A stretch of DNA of 64,000 nucleotides, from NCBI RefSeq assembly GCF_963931295.1, contig NZ_OZ007001.1, positions 124,001 through 188,000 on the forward strand, read 5' to 3'. The notes under the pieces were generated by a model. It worked only from the letters and a program-made list of their open reading frames with translations, was not told the origin of the DNA and made no database searches. Made by a program: the position numbers and the translations under genes. Positions within the stretch are counted from its first letter, which is position 1; every line of letters starts with the position of its first letter. Shown here in pieces: positions 33,645-42,268 of the stretch. The stretch is from an uncultured Mailhella sp. (GTDB taxonomy: Bacteria; Desulfobacterota; Desulfovibrionia; Desulfovibrionales; Desulfovibrionaceae).

Positions 33645-35540
33645 ATGAGTAAAAAAACACAATCACAAGCAGAAAACGAACGTCTCTCCCCCATTGTTCC
33701 GGTCTCCACTCCCCCGCAATCTTCCGAAAGCGCATCCTCTGCCATGAAAACCGACGCATCGAGCGTCGAACATGCGACGCCCGACGCCCCTGCATCCGAA
33801 ACGCGTCCCGCGACCAATGCTCCGGCAGCCCCGCAGGCCGGGGGCGACGCGTCTTGCGCACAGGCCGAAGATTCCCGAACTGTTGCCGCAGAGAACGCGG
33901 CTTCCGGCTCCGACGAGGCCGACAAGAACGCCGAGTCAGCCACGCCTGCGGAAGCCGCCGACGCCCGGGCAAAAGCCCCTTCCTCCGACGCGGCTTCAAG
34001 CTTCTCTGCCGCTCCGGCCGCTCCTGCGCCTGACGTTTCTCCGACCGCCGCACCCGCCCCCCACGCCTCGCCGCTTCAGAGCGATGCGAAGCCCGCCGAA
34101 TCCGCAGACATTTCCGCTGCCGAGGCGCAAAGTGCCACTCCCGCCGCATCCGCCCCGGCCGGCGACGCCGCAAACAGGGCGTCTGAATCGTCCGAAGACG
34201 AGGAAGACCTCTCGCAATACGAAACCAGCGCGAAGGAAGCCGGTCTCGAAGCCTGCGGAAGCGACATCGACAGCGACGACTTCGTGCATCCCGCCGACCG
34301 CGCGGAACACCTGGAACAGCTGCCCCTGAACAAGCAGCTTTGCGTGCTCACGCACCTTTCCACCGAGGAGGCGGCCGAAGCGCTCGCCGAACTCGACGAG
34401 GAAGTGGCCGGCGACGTTCTGGAAAACATGGACGCCGACGACGCGGCCCGGCTCATTGCGGAAATGGATCCCGACGACGCCGTGGACATTCTCGACGAGG
34501 TGGAAGAAGGGCACCGCGACATACTGCTGAGCAACCTGCCCGCCGACGACGCCGAAGAGCTGCGCATGCTGCTGAGCTTCGACCCCGACACCGCGGCGGG
34601 CGTGATGAACACGGACATCATCATGGTGTCGTCGAGCTCCACGGTGGATGAGGCCATCATGCTCATCCGCAGCGAGCTGGAAGAAAAAGAAATGCCCTAC
34701 TACGTGTACGTGGTGGACAGTCAGGAAACGCTTGAAGGCGTGATTTCCCTGCGCGATCTCATGCTGGCGCGGCCCGGCACGCTGCTCACGAACATGGTGA
34801 ACAAGCAGGACGTCATTTCCGTGCAGTACGACACCGACAAGGCGGAAGTGGCGCGTCTGCTCGGTCACTACAACTTTCTGTGCCTGCCCGTGGTGGACCG
34901 GGAGGAACACCTCATGGGCGTGGTCACGCACGACGACGTGCTCGACATCATTCAGGACGAGGCGAGTTCCGACATGCTGGGCATGGTGGGCGCCGGTCAG
35001 GACGAAAACGTGGATACGCCCTGGACGCGTTCGGTGCGCATCCGCCTGCCGTGGCTCGTCATCAACATGTGCACGTCGTCGCTGTCGGCGTTCATCGTGT
35101 CGCTGTTCGAGGGTTCCATCGCGCAGATGGCCCTGCTCGCCGTGCTCATGCCCATGGTGGCCAATCAGGCGGGCAACACGGGGCAGCAGGCGCTTGCCGT
35201 CATGATCCGCCAGCTCGCCACGGAAAGTTTCGACGCCCGCCGTTCCTGGGGCGCGGTGTTCCGCGAGAGCAAAATCGGCCTCGGCACAGGCATCTTCATG
35301 GCGCTGCTGGCCTATGTGGGCGTCATGTTTCTGAGTCACAACAGCATGCTTGCCACGGTCATGGGCATTGCGCTTCTGCTCGACATGCTGCTCGGAGCCA
35401 TTGCGGGCGGCGCCATTCCGCTCATTCTGCGCGCCCTCGGCCGCGATCCGGCGCAGGCGTCCAGCATTTTCCTCACCGCCCTTACCGACTCCGGCGGCTT
35501 CTTCATCTTCCTCGGACTGGCCACGACGTTTCTTTTGTAG
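33645..35540 (+). CDS. mgtE: Magnesium transporter MgtE with long N-terminal extension
   Basis: 631 residues, against about 450 for the family. Residues 1-215 are an Ala/Pro/Ser/Glu-rich, low-complexity, probably disordered tail. The normal parts follow: the acidic superhelical N domain (HLSTEEAAEALAELDEE... DPDDAVDIL), two CBS domains (about 300-430), and about five membrane helices with MVANQAGNTGQQALAV, the pore-lining signature. It should be a Mg2+-gated Mg2+ channel in the inner membrane. The ATG at 33645 is preceded by CAGGA; a later start would remove the tail, but no ribosome site supports one. The tail may be a real species-specific addition. Confidence 0.93.
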   Translation: MSKKTQSQAENERLSPIVPVSTPPQSSESASSAMKTDASSVEHATPDAPASETRPATNAPAAPQAGGDASCAQAEDSRTVAAENAASGSDEADKNAESATPAEAADARAKAPSSDAASSFSAAPAAPAPDVSPTAAPAPHASPLQSDAKPAESADISAAEAQSATPAASAPAGDAANRASESSEDEEDLSQYETSAKEAGLEACGSDIDSDDFVHPADRAEHLEQLPLNKQLCVLTHLSTEEAAEALAELDEEVAGDVLENMDADDAARLIAEMDPDDAVDILDEVEEGHRDILLSNLPADDAEELRMLLSFDPDTAAGVMNTDIIMVSSSSTVDEAIMLIRSELEEKEMPYYVYVVDSQETLEGVISLRDLMLARPGTLLTNMVNKQDVISVQYDTDKAEVARLLGHYNFLCLPVVDREEHLMGVVTHDDVLDIIQDEASSDMLGMVGAGQDENVDTPWTRSVRIRLPWLVINMCTSSLSAFIVSLFEGSIAQMALLAVLMPMVANQAGNTGQQALAVMIRQLATESFDARRSWGAVFRESKIGLGTGIFMALLAYVGVMFLSHNSMLATVMGIALLLDMLLGAIAGGAIPLILRALGRDPAQASSIFLTALTDSGGFFIFLGLATTFLL

Positions 35541-35564
35541 TCCCGGGTTCCGAGCCTGAAACAG

Positions 35565-35597
35565 AACCGGTCTTTCTTGCGAAGGCCGGTTTTGTTT
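35565..35597 (+). terminator. Intrinsic terminator of mgtE
   Basis: AACCGG (35565-35570) pairs with CCGGTT (35586-35591), followed by TTGTTTT. It begins 24 bases after the stop codon. Confidence 0.75.
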
Positions 35598-36188
35598 TGT
35601 GAAAAGGCCCGCGAAGCGCCCGCAAAAAATAAAAAGAACAAGCCCGGACGCCCGCCGGACAACGCAAGCCCGCCCGTCGGAAGAACTGTTCCGCCCGCAC
35701 TGGCGGCAAGCCGCAGCAGACTCCGAGCTCTGCCACGGTGTCATTCTCGCCGCCCTTCCCCAGCGCGTAAAACGCCGCGCCAATCCCCCGGTCGCCTCGG
35801 CAGGCTCCCCAGCCCCGGGTGTCCCGACCGCTCTCCCCGATTGCTTTGCCCAGGCCCCGCTCTCCGCCGCCCCGGCAAAAACGCCGCGAGCTCCGGCCCT
35901 GCGGACAACCACGTGACGCAGCATCGTTCCTTCGGCCTCGCGCCAGTTGTCTGCACAGCTTCGCCGGAACGAAACAACGCTCCCCCGCGCATTCAGGCGT
36001 CGCCTCGCCCGCATCCCACGCAGCGCCCTCCGGCATGATGCCGCCACCGCTCTCCCGGCCGCAGGCGACGACTGCGCAATCCTGGCGACCTCAAAACCGG
36101 ACTCCCATGCCTCGGGACCATGCCGCCTCGCCCCGTCCCGCACCCGGCATGAGGGGGCCCGGTCATCGCTCCCGCACATCCTTTTCTC
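35598..36188. other. Non-coding spacer, about 590 b
   Basis: It lies between convergent mgtE and the maturation protease gene. GC-rich with many short open frames but no ribosome site, motif or terminator for the minus-strand gene. Nothing seen. Confidence 0.45.
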
Positions 36189-36647
36189 TCACGCCCCGAT
36201 CATCTCTCGCAGGCGGGTTCGGATCATGACAAGATATTCGGGCATGGCGGCCAGCACGGGCGGCGAAAGCTCCATGCTCCAGTTTCCCCATTCAAGAGGC
36301 TCCATGCCCGCCACGCGAAGCTCGGGTTTCCTGCCTCGGAGCGCGGCAAGGTCGAGGGCGTCCAGAAGGTCGCCTTCGTGCAGACTCAGGCTGCTGCCGC
36401 GCATCCGCGCAAAACGCTCCTCGGAAAGCCAGTAGAGACTTCCGGGCTCGCCGCCCGCAGACACGGCGTCCAGAGCGACCACGCGCTCGTAGCCCTCCAG
36501 CAGGGAAAAGCAGTCCGACAGCGAGGTGCCGAGCTCCAGCAGTTCCGCCCCCTCGACGCCTTCTTCCGCCAGACGCCGCAGCGCATAAACGCCGAGGCCG
36601 TCGTCCCCCTTCAGAATATTTCCCATGCCGATCACCAGAATGCCCAT
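36189..36647 (-). CDS. Hydrogenase maturation protease (HyaD/HybD family)
   Basis: 152 residues. The ATG at 36647 follows AAGGAG by 6 bases; an upstream extension is not coding. GMGNILKGDDGLGVYAL is the N-terminal family signature with the metal-sensing Asp, and ALDAVSAGGEPGSLYWL and LSLHEGDLLDALDLA contain the other conserved Asp and His. Such endopeptidases trim the C-terminus of the NiFe hydrogenase large subunit after nickel insertion. No hydrogenase or hyp genes are in the window, so the target is encoded elsewhere. Followed and preceded by long spacers. Confidence 0.9.
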   Translation of the reverse strand: MGILVIGMGNILKGDDGLGVYALRRLAEEGVEGAELLELGTSLSDCFSLLEGYERVVALDAVSAGGEPGSLYWLSEERFARMRGSSLSLHEGDLLDALDLAALRGRKPELRVAGMEPLEWGNWSMELSPPVLAAMPEYLVMIRTRLREMIGA

Positions 36648-37143
36648 GCTCGCTCCTTTTTCGCGCATGATGCTCCGCCGTGCCGACACGCGCCATGATA
36701 ACCTCCCTTCCGACGTGCGCTCCGCCCCGCCCGCCGAAAAAAAAACGGAAACCATTTCCCCGGCGTCTTTGCTCAGTCACGCGGCGCAAGACCCGCCTTT
36801 CAGTTTTTTGACGCCCCACATCCGGCGCAGGCAAGGCCGCCGCACGATCTTTTCTCACGCTCCGCCGTGTTTTCGCCCGCTGCCAGGCATCAAAGGGAAG
36901 CCCCCGCATCCAACAATCGTTCGCCGCCCGGCTCTTCCCCCGGTTCCGCGTTCTCCAGCGCGCCGCCCTCTGCTGAATCTCCGGCCCGGCTCCCGGGTCA
37001 GAGCTATGCCCTGCCCCTTCCGTCGCCCTTCGCATTGTCCCGGCTCGACACGCACTTCGCCCCGGCTCGGCTCAGCTCCCCTGCCGACTTCGTCGCCGCG
37101 GCAGCCCTTCCTCCGGCCCTCGTTCTCCGCCCCGCCCGCCGAC
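36648..37143. other. Non-coding spacer, about 500 b
   Basis: GC-rich, C-biased on the plus strand, no gene recognised. The minus-strand promoter of the maturation protease must lie at its left end, but no clear boxes were found. Confidence 0.4.
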
Positions 37144-37191
37144 AAAAAAAGCGCCGCTCCGGCATCGGAAAACTCCGATCAGGAACGGCGC
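37144..37191 (-). terminator. Intrinsic terminator behind argH and the small protein
   Basis: On the minus strand GCGCCG pairs with CGGCGC, with an inner ATCGGA/TCCGAT-type stem, then seven T (37144-37150). Confidence 0.85.
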
Positions 37192-37214
37192 TCCCTGTTG
37201 ACGGTAACGCTCCG

Positions 37215-37472
37215 CTAGTAGAAGAATCTCTCCCCTTCCCGCGTGATCTCGATGTCCTGCGAGATGGGATCGATGATGCGGCAGTAGCCGTAGTTCAGCC
37301 ATTCATCCAGCGTGTTGAGCAGATCCTCGCGGGAAAAGCCCTCGCGCTCGGACTGTTCCAGAATCCTCGGGAAAAATCCCGGGGGCAGCGGCCTCGGCGC
37401 GGAATGCACGGCTTTTTTCAGCCAGTCCCGCGTTTGCTCCGGCGTGGCGGGAACGCGCTTTCTGCGGGGCAT
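37215..37472 (-). CDS. Small protein of unknown function, winged-helix-like
   Basis: 85 residues, starting 2 bases after the argH stop and followed by a strong terminator, so it is the last gene of the argH transcript. It is basic at the N-terminus, has a helical middle (EQSEREGFSREDLLNTLDEWL), and a C-terminal stretch YCRIIDPISQDIEITREGERFF that reads like the beta-wing of a winged helix. No known function is recognised. The tight coupling and coding character make it a real gene; a DNA-binding or adaptor role is only a guess. Confidence 0.75.
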   Translation of the reverse strand: MPRRKRVPATPEQTRDWLKKAVHSAPRPLPPGFFPRILEQSEREGFSREDLLNTLDEWLNYGYCRIIDPISQDIEITREGERFFY

Positions 37473-37474
37473 GA

Positions 37475-38863
37475 CTACTTGTCGCCCTCGTCGAGCCAGC
37501 GCTTGATGTTCTCAAGCTGACGGGCCACGGACTGCGGTCCCGTGCCGCCGGGAACATTGCGACGCGCCACCGCGGTGTCGTAGTCGAGCGCGGTGTAGAC
37601 GTCTTCGCCGATGAGATCGCTCAGCGAACGGAACTGATCGAGCGTGAGATTTTCCAGGCCCACGCCGAGTTCTTCGGCCATGGCCACCGCGCGGCCGGAA
37701 ACGTGATGCGCTTCACGGAAGGGCATGCCCCTGGTCACGAGGTAGTCGGCAAGTTCGGTGGCGTTCAAGAAGCCCGCGGAGAGGGCCTTGCGCATGCGCT
37801 CGGGATGGAACGTGATGCCTTCCAGCATGTCGGCCATGAGGGAGAGCGAATGACGCACGGTCTTGTCGGTGTCGATGAAGGGAATCTTGTCTTCCTGCAG
37901 ATCGCGGTTGTACGTGAGCGGAATGCCCTTCATGATGGTCATGAGATTGAAAAGATTGCCGTACACGCGGCCGGTCTTGCCGCGCATGATTTCCGCCACG
38001 TCGGGATTCTTCTTCTGGGGCATGATGGAAGAACCCGTGGAATGCTTGTCGGAAAGCGTGATGTAGCCGAAAAGCGGATTCGCCCACCAGATGATTTCCT
38101 CGCAGAAGCGGGAAAGGTGCGCCATGCACACGCTGCCACAGAACAGGGCTTCGAGGGCGAAGTCGCGGTCGGCCACGGCGTCCATGCTGTTGTCGAAGAT
38201 GCCGTACATGCCGAGCTCGTCGGCCACCATGGCGGGATTGAGCGGATACGTGGTTCCGGCCAGCGCGGCCGCGCCGAGCGGACTTACGCGCACGCGGCGT
38301 TCGCAGTCGGCCATGCGTTCGGCGTCGCGCTTGAGCATCCAGGCGTAGGCCAGAAGATGCTGGGCCAGACTCACGGGCTGAGCGGGCTGCATGTGGGTGC
38401 ATCCGGGCAGCAGCACGGCGCGGTTTTCTTCGGCGCGGCGCACGAACATGCGGATGAGCGCCCGGGTGAGACGCATCCATTCGCGCATCTTGTCGGACAC
38501 GAAAAGGCGGAAGTCGAGACACACCTGATCGTTGCGGCTGCGGCCGGTATGCAGCTTCTTGCCCACTTCGCCCACGATCTGGGTCAGGCGGGTTTCGATG
38601 TTCATGTGCACGTCTTCGAGTTCCTGCTTCCAGGGGAAGGAGCCTTCCTCGATTTCGCGCTTCACCTGATCCAGGCCCCCGATGAGCGTTGCGGCCTCTT
38701 CGCGGGTGATGACGCCCTGCTCGCCCAGCATGTGGGCATGGGCTTTGGAACCGGCGATATCCTGCGCGTAGAGCGCGCTGTCGAACGAAATGGATTCCGT
38801 GTAGGCTTCCACGGCAAGGCTGGTGCTTTCTTTGAAGCGGCCGCCCCAAGGCTTGTCGGACAT
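37475..38863 (-). CDS. argH: Argininosuccinate lyase
   Basis: 462 residues, usual length. The ATG at 38863 follows GGAG by 5 bases and begins [10 protein letters not shown], the family N-terminus. [10 protein letters not shown] and [13 protein letters not shown] are the two diagnostic motifs of the fumarase/aspartase superfamily as found in ArgH, the latter with the catalytic serine loop. It cleaves argininosuccinate to arginine and fumarate. It lies downstream of argG in the same direction across a 556-base spacer, so it may have its own promoter. A small gene follows after 2 bases. Confidence 0.97.
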   Translation of the reverse strand: MSDKPWGGRFKESTSLAVEAYTESISFDSALYAQDIAGSKAHAHMLGEQGVITREEAATLIGGLDQVKREIEEGSFPWKQELEDVHMNIETRLTQIVGEVGKKLHTGRSRNDQVCLDFRLFVSDKMREWMRLTRALIRMFVRRAEENRAVLLPGCTHMQPAQPVSLAQHLLAYAWMLKRDAERMADCERRVRVSPLGAAALAGTTYPLNPAMVADELGMYGIFDNSMDAVADRDFALEALFCGSVCMAHLSRFCEEIIWWANPLFGYITLSDKHSTGSSIMPQKKNPDVAEIMRGKTGRVYGNLFNLMTIMKGIPLTYNRDLQEDKIPFIDTDKTVRHSLSLMADMLEGITFHPERMRKALSAGFLNATELADYLVTRGMPFREAHHVSGRAVAMAEELGVGLENLTLDQFRSLSDLIGEDVYTALDYDTAVARRNVPGGTGPQSVARQLENIKRWLDEGDK

Positions 38864-39382
38864 GGTAACTCCAGAATGGTTAACGCCGCAGTCGCGGCTT
38901 GGGATACGCGAGGCCTCCCGCAGCGCGGGAAAACGCGCAAACGCCGCAGGACGCGGCGCTTTTGGAAACATCGCCCTTCTGCGCCCGCGCCGCGCGCAAA
39001 GGCGCAGGTTCGGGCAGGACTCCGACGTCGGGCGACGCGTCGGACGAAACACGAAGAACTCCGGCAACACGCGCGGCTGATGCAAAGCGCGAGCTTTCGC
39101 CGCAAGGCGGCAGCCCCGGTGCGGACTCTTTTCGGCGCGCCTTCTCTGCTCTCTGAAAGAGAGCGCGAAGCAGGCACAGGGGCCCTCGCGCAGGCTTCCA
39201 CCCCGAAGCTCGAAACCTGCGTCGAAAACCGGCCCGCCGGGAAGCTTCTGCGGGGAACGACACGTTGCGCCGGCCTGGCGCGCCCGCGCGAGATTCGCCT
39301 TACGTCATCGTTTCCCCTTCCCGCAGATGAGTCACAGTGCGAACGGGGAGCGCGGAAGCCGGACGGGCCGCCGGATCTTCGG
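38864..39382. other. Non-coding spacer between argG and argH
   Basis: About 520 b, unusually long for neighbouring same-pathway genes, and closed at its argG side by a terminator. So argH probably uses a separate promoter, although no clear -35/-10 pair was found. The word GGTTAAC occurs at 38878 and also in the argG leader (40666), but the significance is doubtful. Confidence 0.45.
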
Positions 39383-39411
39383 AAAAAGGCCGGAGGAACA
39401 TCCCCCGGCCC
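39383..39411 (-). terminator. Intrinsic terminator of argG
   Basis: On the minus strand GGCCGGGGG pairs with TCCTCCGGCC (imperfect), followed by five T. It starts about 9 bases after the argG stop. Confidence 0.8.
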
Positions 39412-39419
39412 GTGTCATG

Positions 39420-40628
39420 CTACTTGAGGAAGCGGCTCACGCGGTCGGCATAGCCGCGGATGCGCAGGCCCTGCAGACGGATGAAGCCGGCGGCGTCCTT
39501 GTGATCGTAGGTGGCGCACTCCTCGAAGGTGGCGAGGTCCTGGCAGTAGAGGCTGTGGGGAGAATAACGACCCACGGGCCAGGCGGTGCCCTTGTAGAGC
39601 TTGAGGCGCACTTCGCCGGTCACGCCGCGCTGCATCTGATCGATGAGGGCCTGCATGGCTTCGCGTTCGGGCGAGAACCAGAAGCCGTTGTACACGGCGG
39701 CGGCGTAGCGGGGAATGATGGTTTCGCGGGTGGCGAGTGCTTCGCGGTCGAGGCAGATGCCTTCAAGGTCCTGATGGGCCACGTGCAGCACGGTGCCGCC
39801 GGGGGTTTCATACACGCCGCGGCTCTTCATGCCCACGAAGCGGTTTTCCACCATGTCGAGGCGGCCGATGCCGTGCTTGCCCGCGATCTTGTTCAGGGTC
39901 ATGATCATCTCGCGGGGGGTGAGGCGTTCGCCGTTCAGGGTGACGGCGTCGCCCTTCTCAAAGCCGATGGTGATGTATTCCGGTTCGTTGGGAGCCTGCT
40001 CCACGGGCACGGCCATCACATAGCTGTTCGGGCCGGGTTCTTCCCACGGATCTTCGAGTTCGCTGCCTTCAAAGGAGCAGTGCAGCATGTTGCGGTCCAT
40101 GCTGTAGTGCTTGTTGGAAGCGTTCACCGGAATGCCGTGCTTTTCGGCAAAGGCGGTGAGGGCGGTGCGGCTCATGAGATCCCATTCGCGCCAGGGGGCG
40201 ATCACCTGCAGGTCGGGAGCGAGGGCGTTGATGGAGAGCTCGAAGCGCACCTGATCGTTGCCCTTGCCGGTGGCGCCGTGGGCGATGGCGAAGGCGCCTT
40301 CCTTGCGGGCGATTTCCACGAGGCGCTTGGAAATGAGCGGACGGGCGATGGAGGTGCCCATGAGGTAGCGGCCTTCATAGGTGGCGCCGGAACGAAGCAT
40401 GGGATAGATGTAGTCGCTTGCGAACTCGTCGCGCAGATCCTCGATGTAGGCCTTGGTGGCGCCGGTCTTGAGGGCCTTGGGTTCCACGCCGTCAAGATCG
40501 TCTTCCTGACCGAGGTCGGCGGTGACGGTGATGACTTCATAGCCGCGCTCGACGATGAGCCACTTCAGGATGACGGAGGTGTCGAGACCGCCGGAGTACG
40601 CAAGAATAACTTTATTGTTCTTAGCCAT
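39420..40628 (-). CDS. argG: Argininosuccinate synthase
   Basis: 402 residues. [18 protein letters not shown] (7-24) is the ATP pyrophosphatase P-loop, and [15 protein letters not shown] and the [19 protein letters not shown] block are ArgG-specific. It joins citrulline and aspartate using ATP. The GTGAGG ribosome site sits just below a GC hairpin in the leader (40642-40655, GGGCGC/GCGCCC). A promoter is predicted about 190 bases upstream, and a terminator-like hairpin lies within the leader, suggesting attenuation. It is followed by a terminator, then argH. Confidence 0.97.
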   Translation of the reverse strand: MAKNNKVILAYSGGLDTSVILKWLIVERGYEVITVTADLGQEDDLDGVEPKALKTGATKAYIEDLRDEFASDYIYPMLRSGATYEGRYLMGTSIARPLISKRLVEIARKEGAFAIAHGATGKGNDQVRFELSINALAPDLQVIAPWREWDLMSRTALTAFAEKHGIPVNASNKHYSMDRNMLHCSFEGSELEDPWEEPGPNSYVMAVPVEQAPNEPEYITIGFEKGDAVTLNGERLTPREMIMTLNKIAGKHGIGRLDMVENRFVGMKSRGVYETPGGTVLHVAHQDLEGICLDREALATRETIIPRYAAAVYNGFWFSPEREAMQALIDQMQRGVTGEVRLKLYKGTAWPVGRYSPHSLYCQDLATFEECATYDHKDAAGFIRLQGLRIRGYADRVSRFLK

Positions 40629-40751
40629 GGCAAAACCTCACGGGCGCTCGCGCCCATGTTTTGACGGTTAACCCGCCTGAGCGGAAAATCATGCCGGAAA
40701 CCCGGCTTTCTGGCGTTCAGAAACCATGTTCCCTGCGGGCAGGAAGCATGG

Positions 40752-40786
40752 AAAAAAGACCCGCGCCGCGCGCAGCCGAACGCGGG
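40752..40786 (-). terminator. Terminator-like hairpin inside the argG leader (candidate attenuator)
   Basis: On the minus strand CCCGCG pairs with CGCGGG (40781-40786 and 40760-40765) and is followed by TCTTTTTT. It lies between the predicted argG promoter and the argG start codon, 120 bases before the ATG. Confidence 0.6.
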
Positions 40787-40816
40787 AGAAACCTTCTTGT
40801 AGAAAGATTCTCACGC

Positions 40817-40846
40817 TTTGTAAAGTCCCGGAACGGGGCGCGTCAA
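40817..40846 (-). promoter_or_regulatory. Putative promoter of argG
   Basis: On the minus strand TTGACG (40841-40846), 18 bases, TACAAA (40817-40822). The rest of the 40.85-41.16 kb spacer shows no gene. Confidence 0.55.
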
Positions 40847-41158
40847 AGCCGCTTTTGGGGCGGCGGATCCGCGCGGGGCCGGGCCGTTCTGCGGCGAGCA
40901 GGAAAAAAGGACGGCGAAGGACGGCGCCGGACGAACTGCGGACCGGAGCAACCCGGGAACGGTCCGGCATCGACGCCGGAAAAGGCCCCGGACGTGCGGA
41001 GCCTGTGTCGCCGTTCCCTCGATGGCTCCGATGCCGCGAGGCCGCGGAAATCCGCCGCCGAATCTCCCCGGCGCGCCCTTGCGCCCAGTGCAGACGTTGA
41101 ACGCCCTCCCCCGGGCCCCGCCGCAACGCACGGCGAAAGGCTCCCGAGCGCGCGGGAC

Positions 41159-41201
41159 AAAAAGTCCGGCCGGATCCCTCCTCCTGCAACGGAATCCGGC
41201 C
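41159..41201 (-). terminator. Intrinsic terminator of the second TRAP operon
   Basis: On the minus strand GGCCGGAT pairs with ATCCGGCC (41194-41201 and 41168-41175), then GGAC and five T. It starts 33 bases after the receptor stop. Confidence 0.8.
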
Positions 41202-41234
41202 GGGCGTCATCCGTGAAGACGACGCAAATGCGGA

Positions 41235-42206
41235 CTACTTGAGCACGCCGACTTCCTTGTAGTACTTCGCCGCGCCGGGATGCAGCGGAATACCGGCAAG
41301 GTCGGTCACCGCGCCCTCAAGGGAAATGTCCTTCATCACGGAATGGGATTTCTTCACGATGTCCTGATTTTCCCAGAAGCACTTGGTGAGATCATAGATC
41401 ACGTCGTCGGGAATCGAGGCGTCGGTGATGAGCACCATCTTGACGGCCGTGGTCTGCACGGGCTGATCCTGATCGGGATACGTGCCCGCGGGAATCTGGA
41501 ACCGGGCGTACCAGGGGTAATCCTTGGAGAGGTTGGCGAAGGTGGCGTCGTCGATGTTCACGAGGCGGCCGTCGGCGGTGGCGCACATTTCGGAGACGCC
41601 GGCGTTGGGCAGACCGGCCATGATCCAGGTGCCATCGAGCTGCTTGTTGCGCATGAGGTCGCCGGCTTCAGCGGGGCCGACGTACTGGGCCTTGATGTCG
41701 CCGGGATACTTGAGGCCGGCGGCGGCGAAGTGGACCTGCGTTTCGCCGATGGTGGTGCCGCCCGCCACGCCGGGAGCGAAGACCTTGCCCTTGAAGTCCT
41801 GAAGCCTGGACACATTGCTGTCGGCGCGGGCGATGACCTGATTGGGATTGTAGTAGAGACCGGCAATGATGCGCACGTCGGGGTAGGCGTGCCCCTTGAA
41901 CTTGTCGAGGCCCTTCATGGCCTGATAGGTGATGCTGGTGATGGCGAAGGAGACCTGGGCATCCTTCATGCTGAGCAGCTGAAGGTTCTGCACGCCGCCC
42001 TTGGAGGACTGCACGCTGGCCTTCACGTAGGGCAGCCTGGTGCTCCACAGATTGCCGAGGGCCGCGCCTATGGGATAGAGCGTGCTGGTGGTGGCGGCGG
42101 TGGGAATGCTGATGGTCACGGGCGCGCGGTCGGCGGCCCGGGCTTCCACGGTTCCGAAGACCATGGAAACGGCGGCCAGCAGGGAAAGAAGGACTTTACC
42201 GTACAT
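41235..42206 (-). CDS. TAXI-family TRAP transporter solute receptor (second system)
   Basis: 323 residues. The ATG at 42206 follows AGGAG by 6 bases. A signal peptide (MYGKVLLSLLAAVSMVFGTV) ends near ARAADR. The mature part begins with VTISIPTAATTSTLYPIGAAL and has VAGGTTIGETQVHFAAAGL and the family ending HPGAAKYYKEVGVL. It is only distantly similar to the receptor at 15.7 kb, notably lacking the TGGITGVYYP form of the N-terminal motif, so a different ligand is likely. It follows its permease gene by 62 bases, the reverse of the first system. Confidence 0.93.
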   Translation of the reverse strand: MYGKVLLSLLAAVSMVFGTVEARAADRAPVTISIPTAATTSTLYPIGAALGNLWSTRLPYVKASVQSSKGGVQNLQLLSMKDAQVSFAITSITYQAMKGLDKFKGHAYPDVRIIAGLYYNPNQVIARADSNVSRLQDFKGKVFAPGVAGGTTIGETQVHFAAAGLKYPGDIKAQYVGPAEAGDLMRNKQLDGTWIMAGLPNAGVSEMCATADGRLVNIDDATFANLSKDYPWYARFQIPAGTYPDQDQPVQTTAVKMVLITDASIPDDVIYDLTKCFWENQDIVKKSHSVMKDISLEGAVTDLAGIPLHPGAAKYYKEVGVLK

Positions 42207-42268
42207 AATCACTCCTGAACCTGTTGAAGTTGTCCTCCTTCCGCCGGGGAAGAAGGGATGAATGCTTT

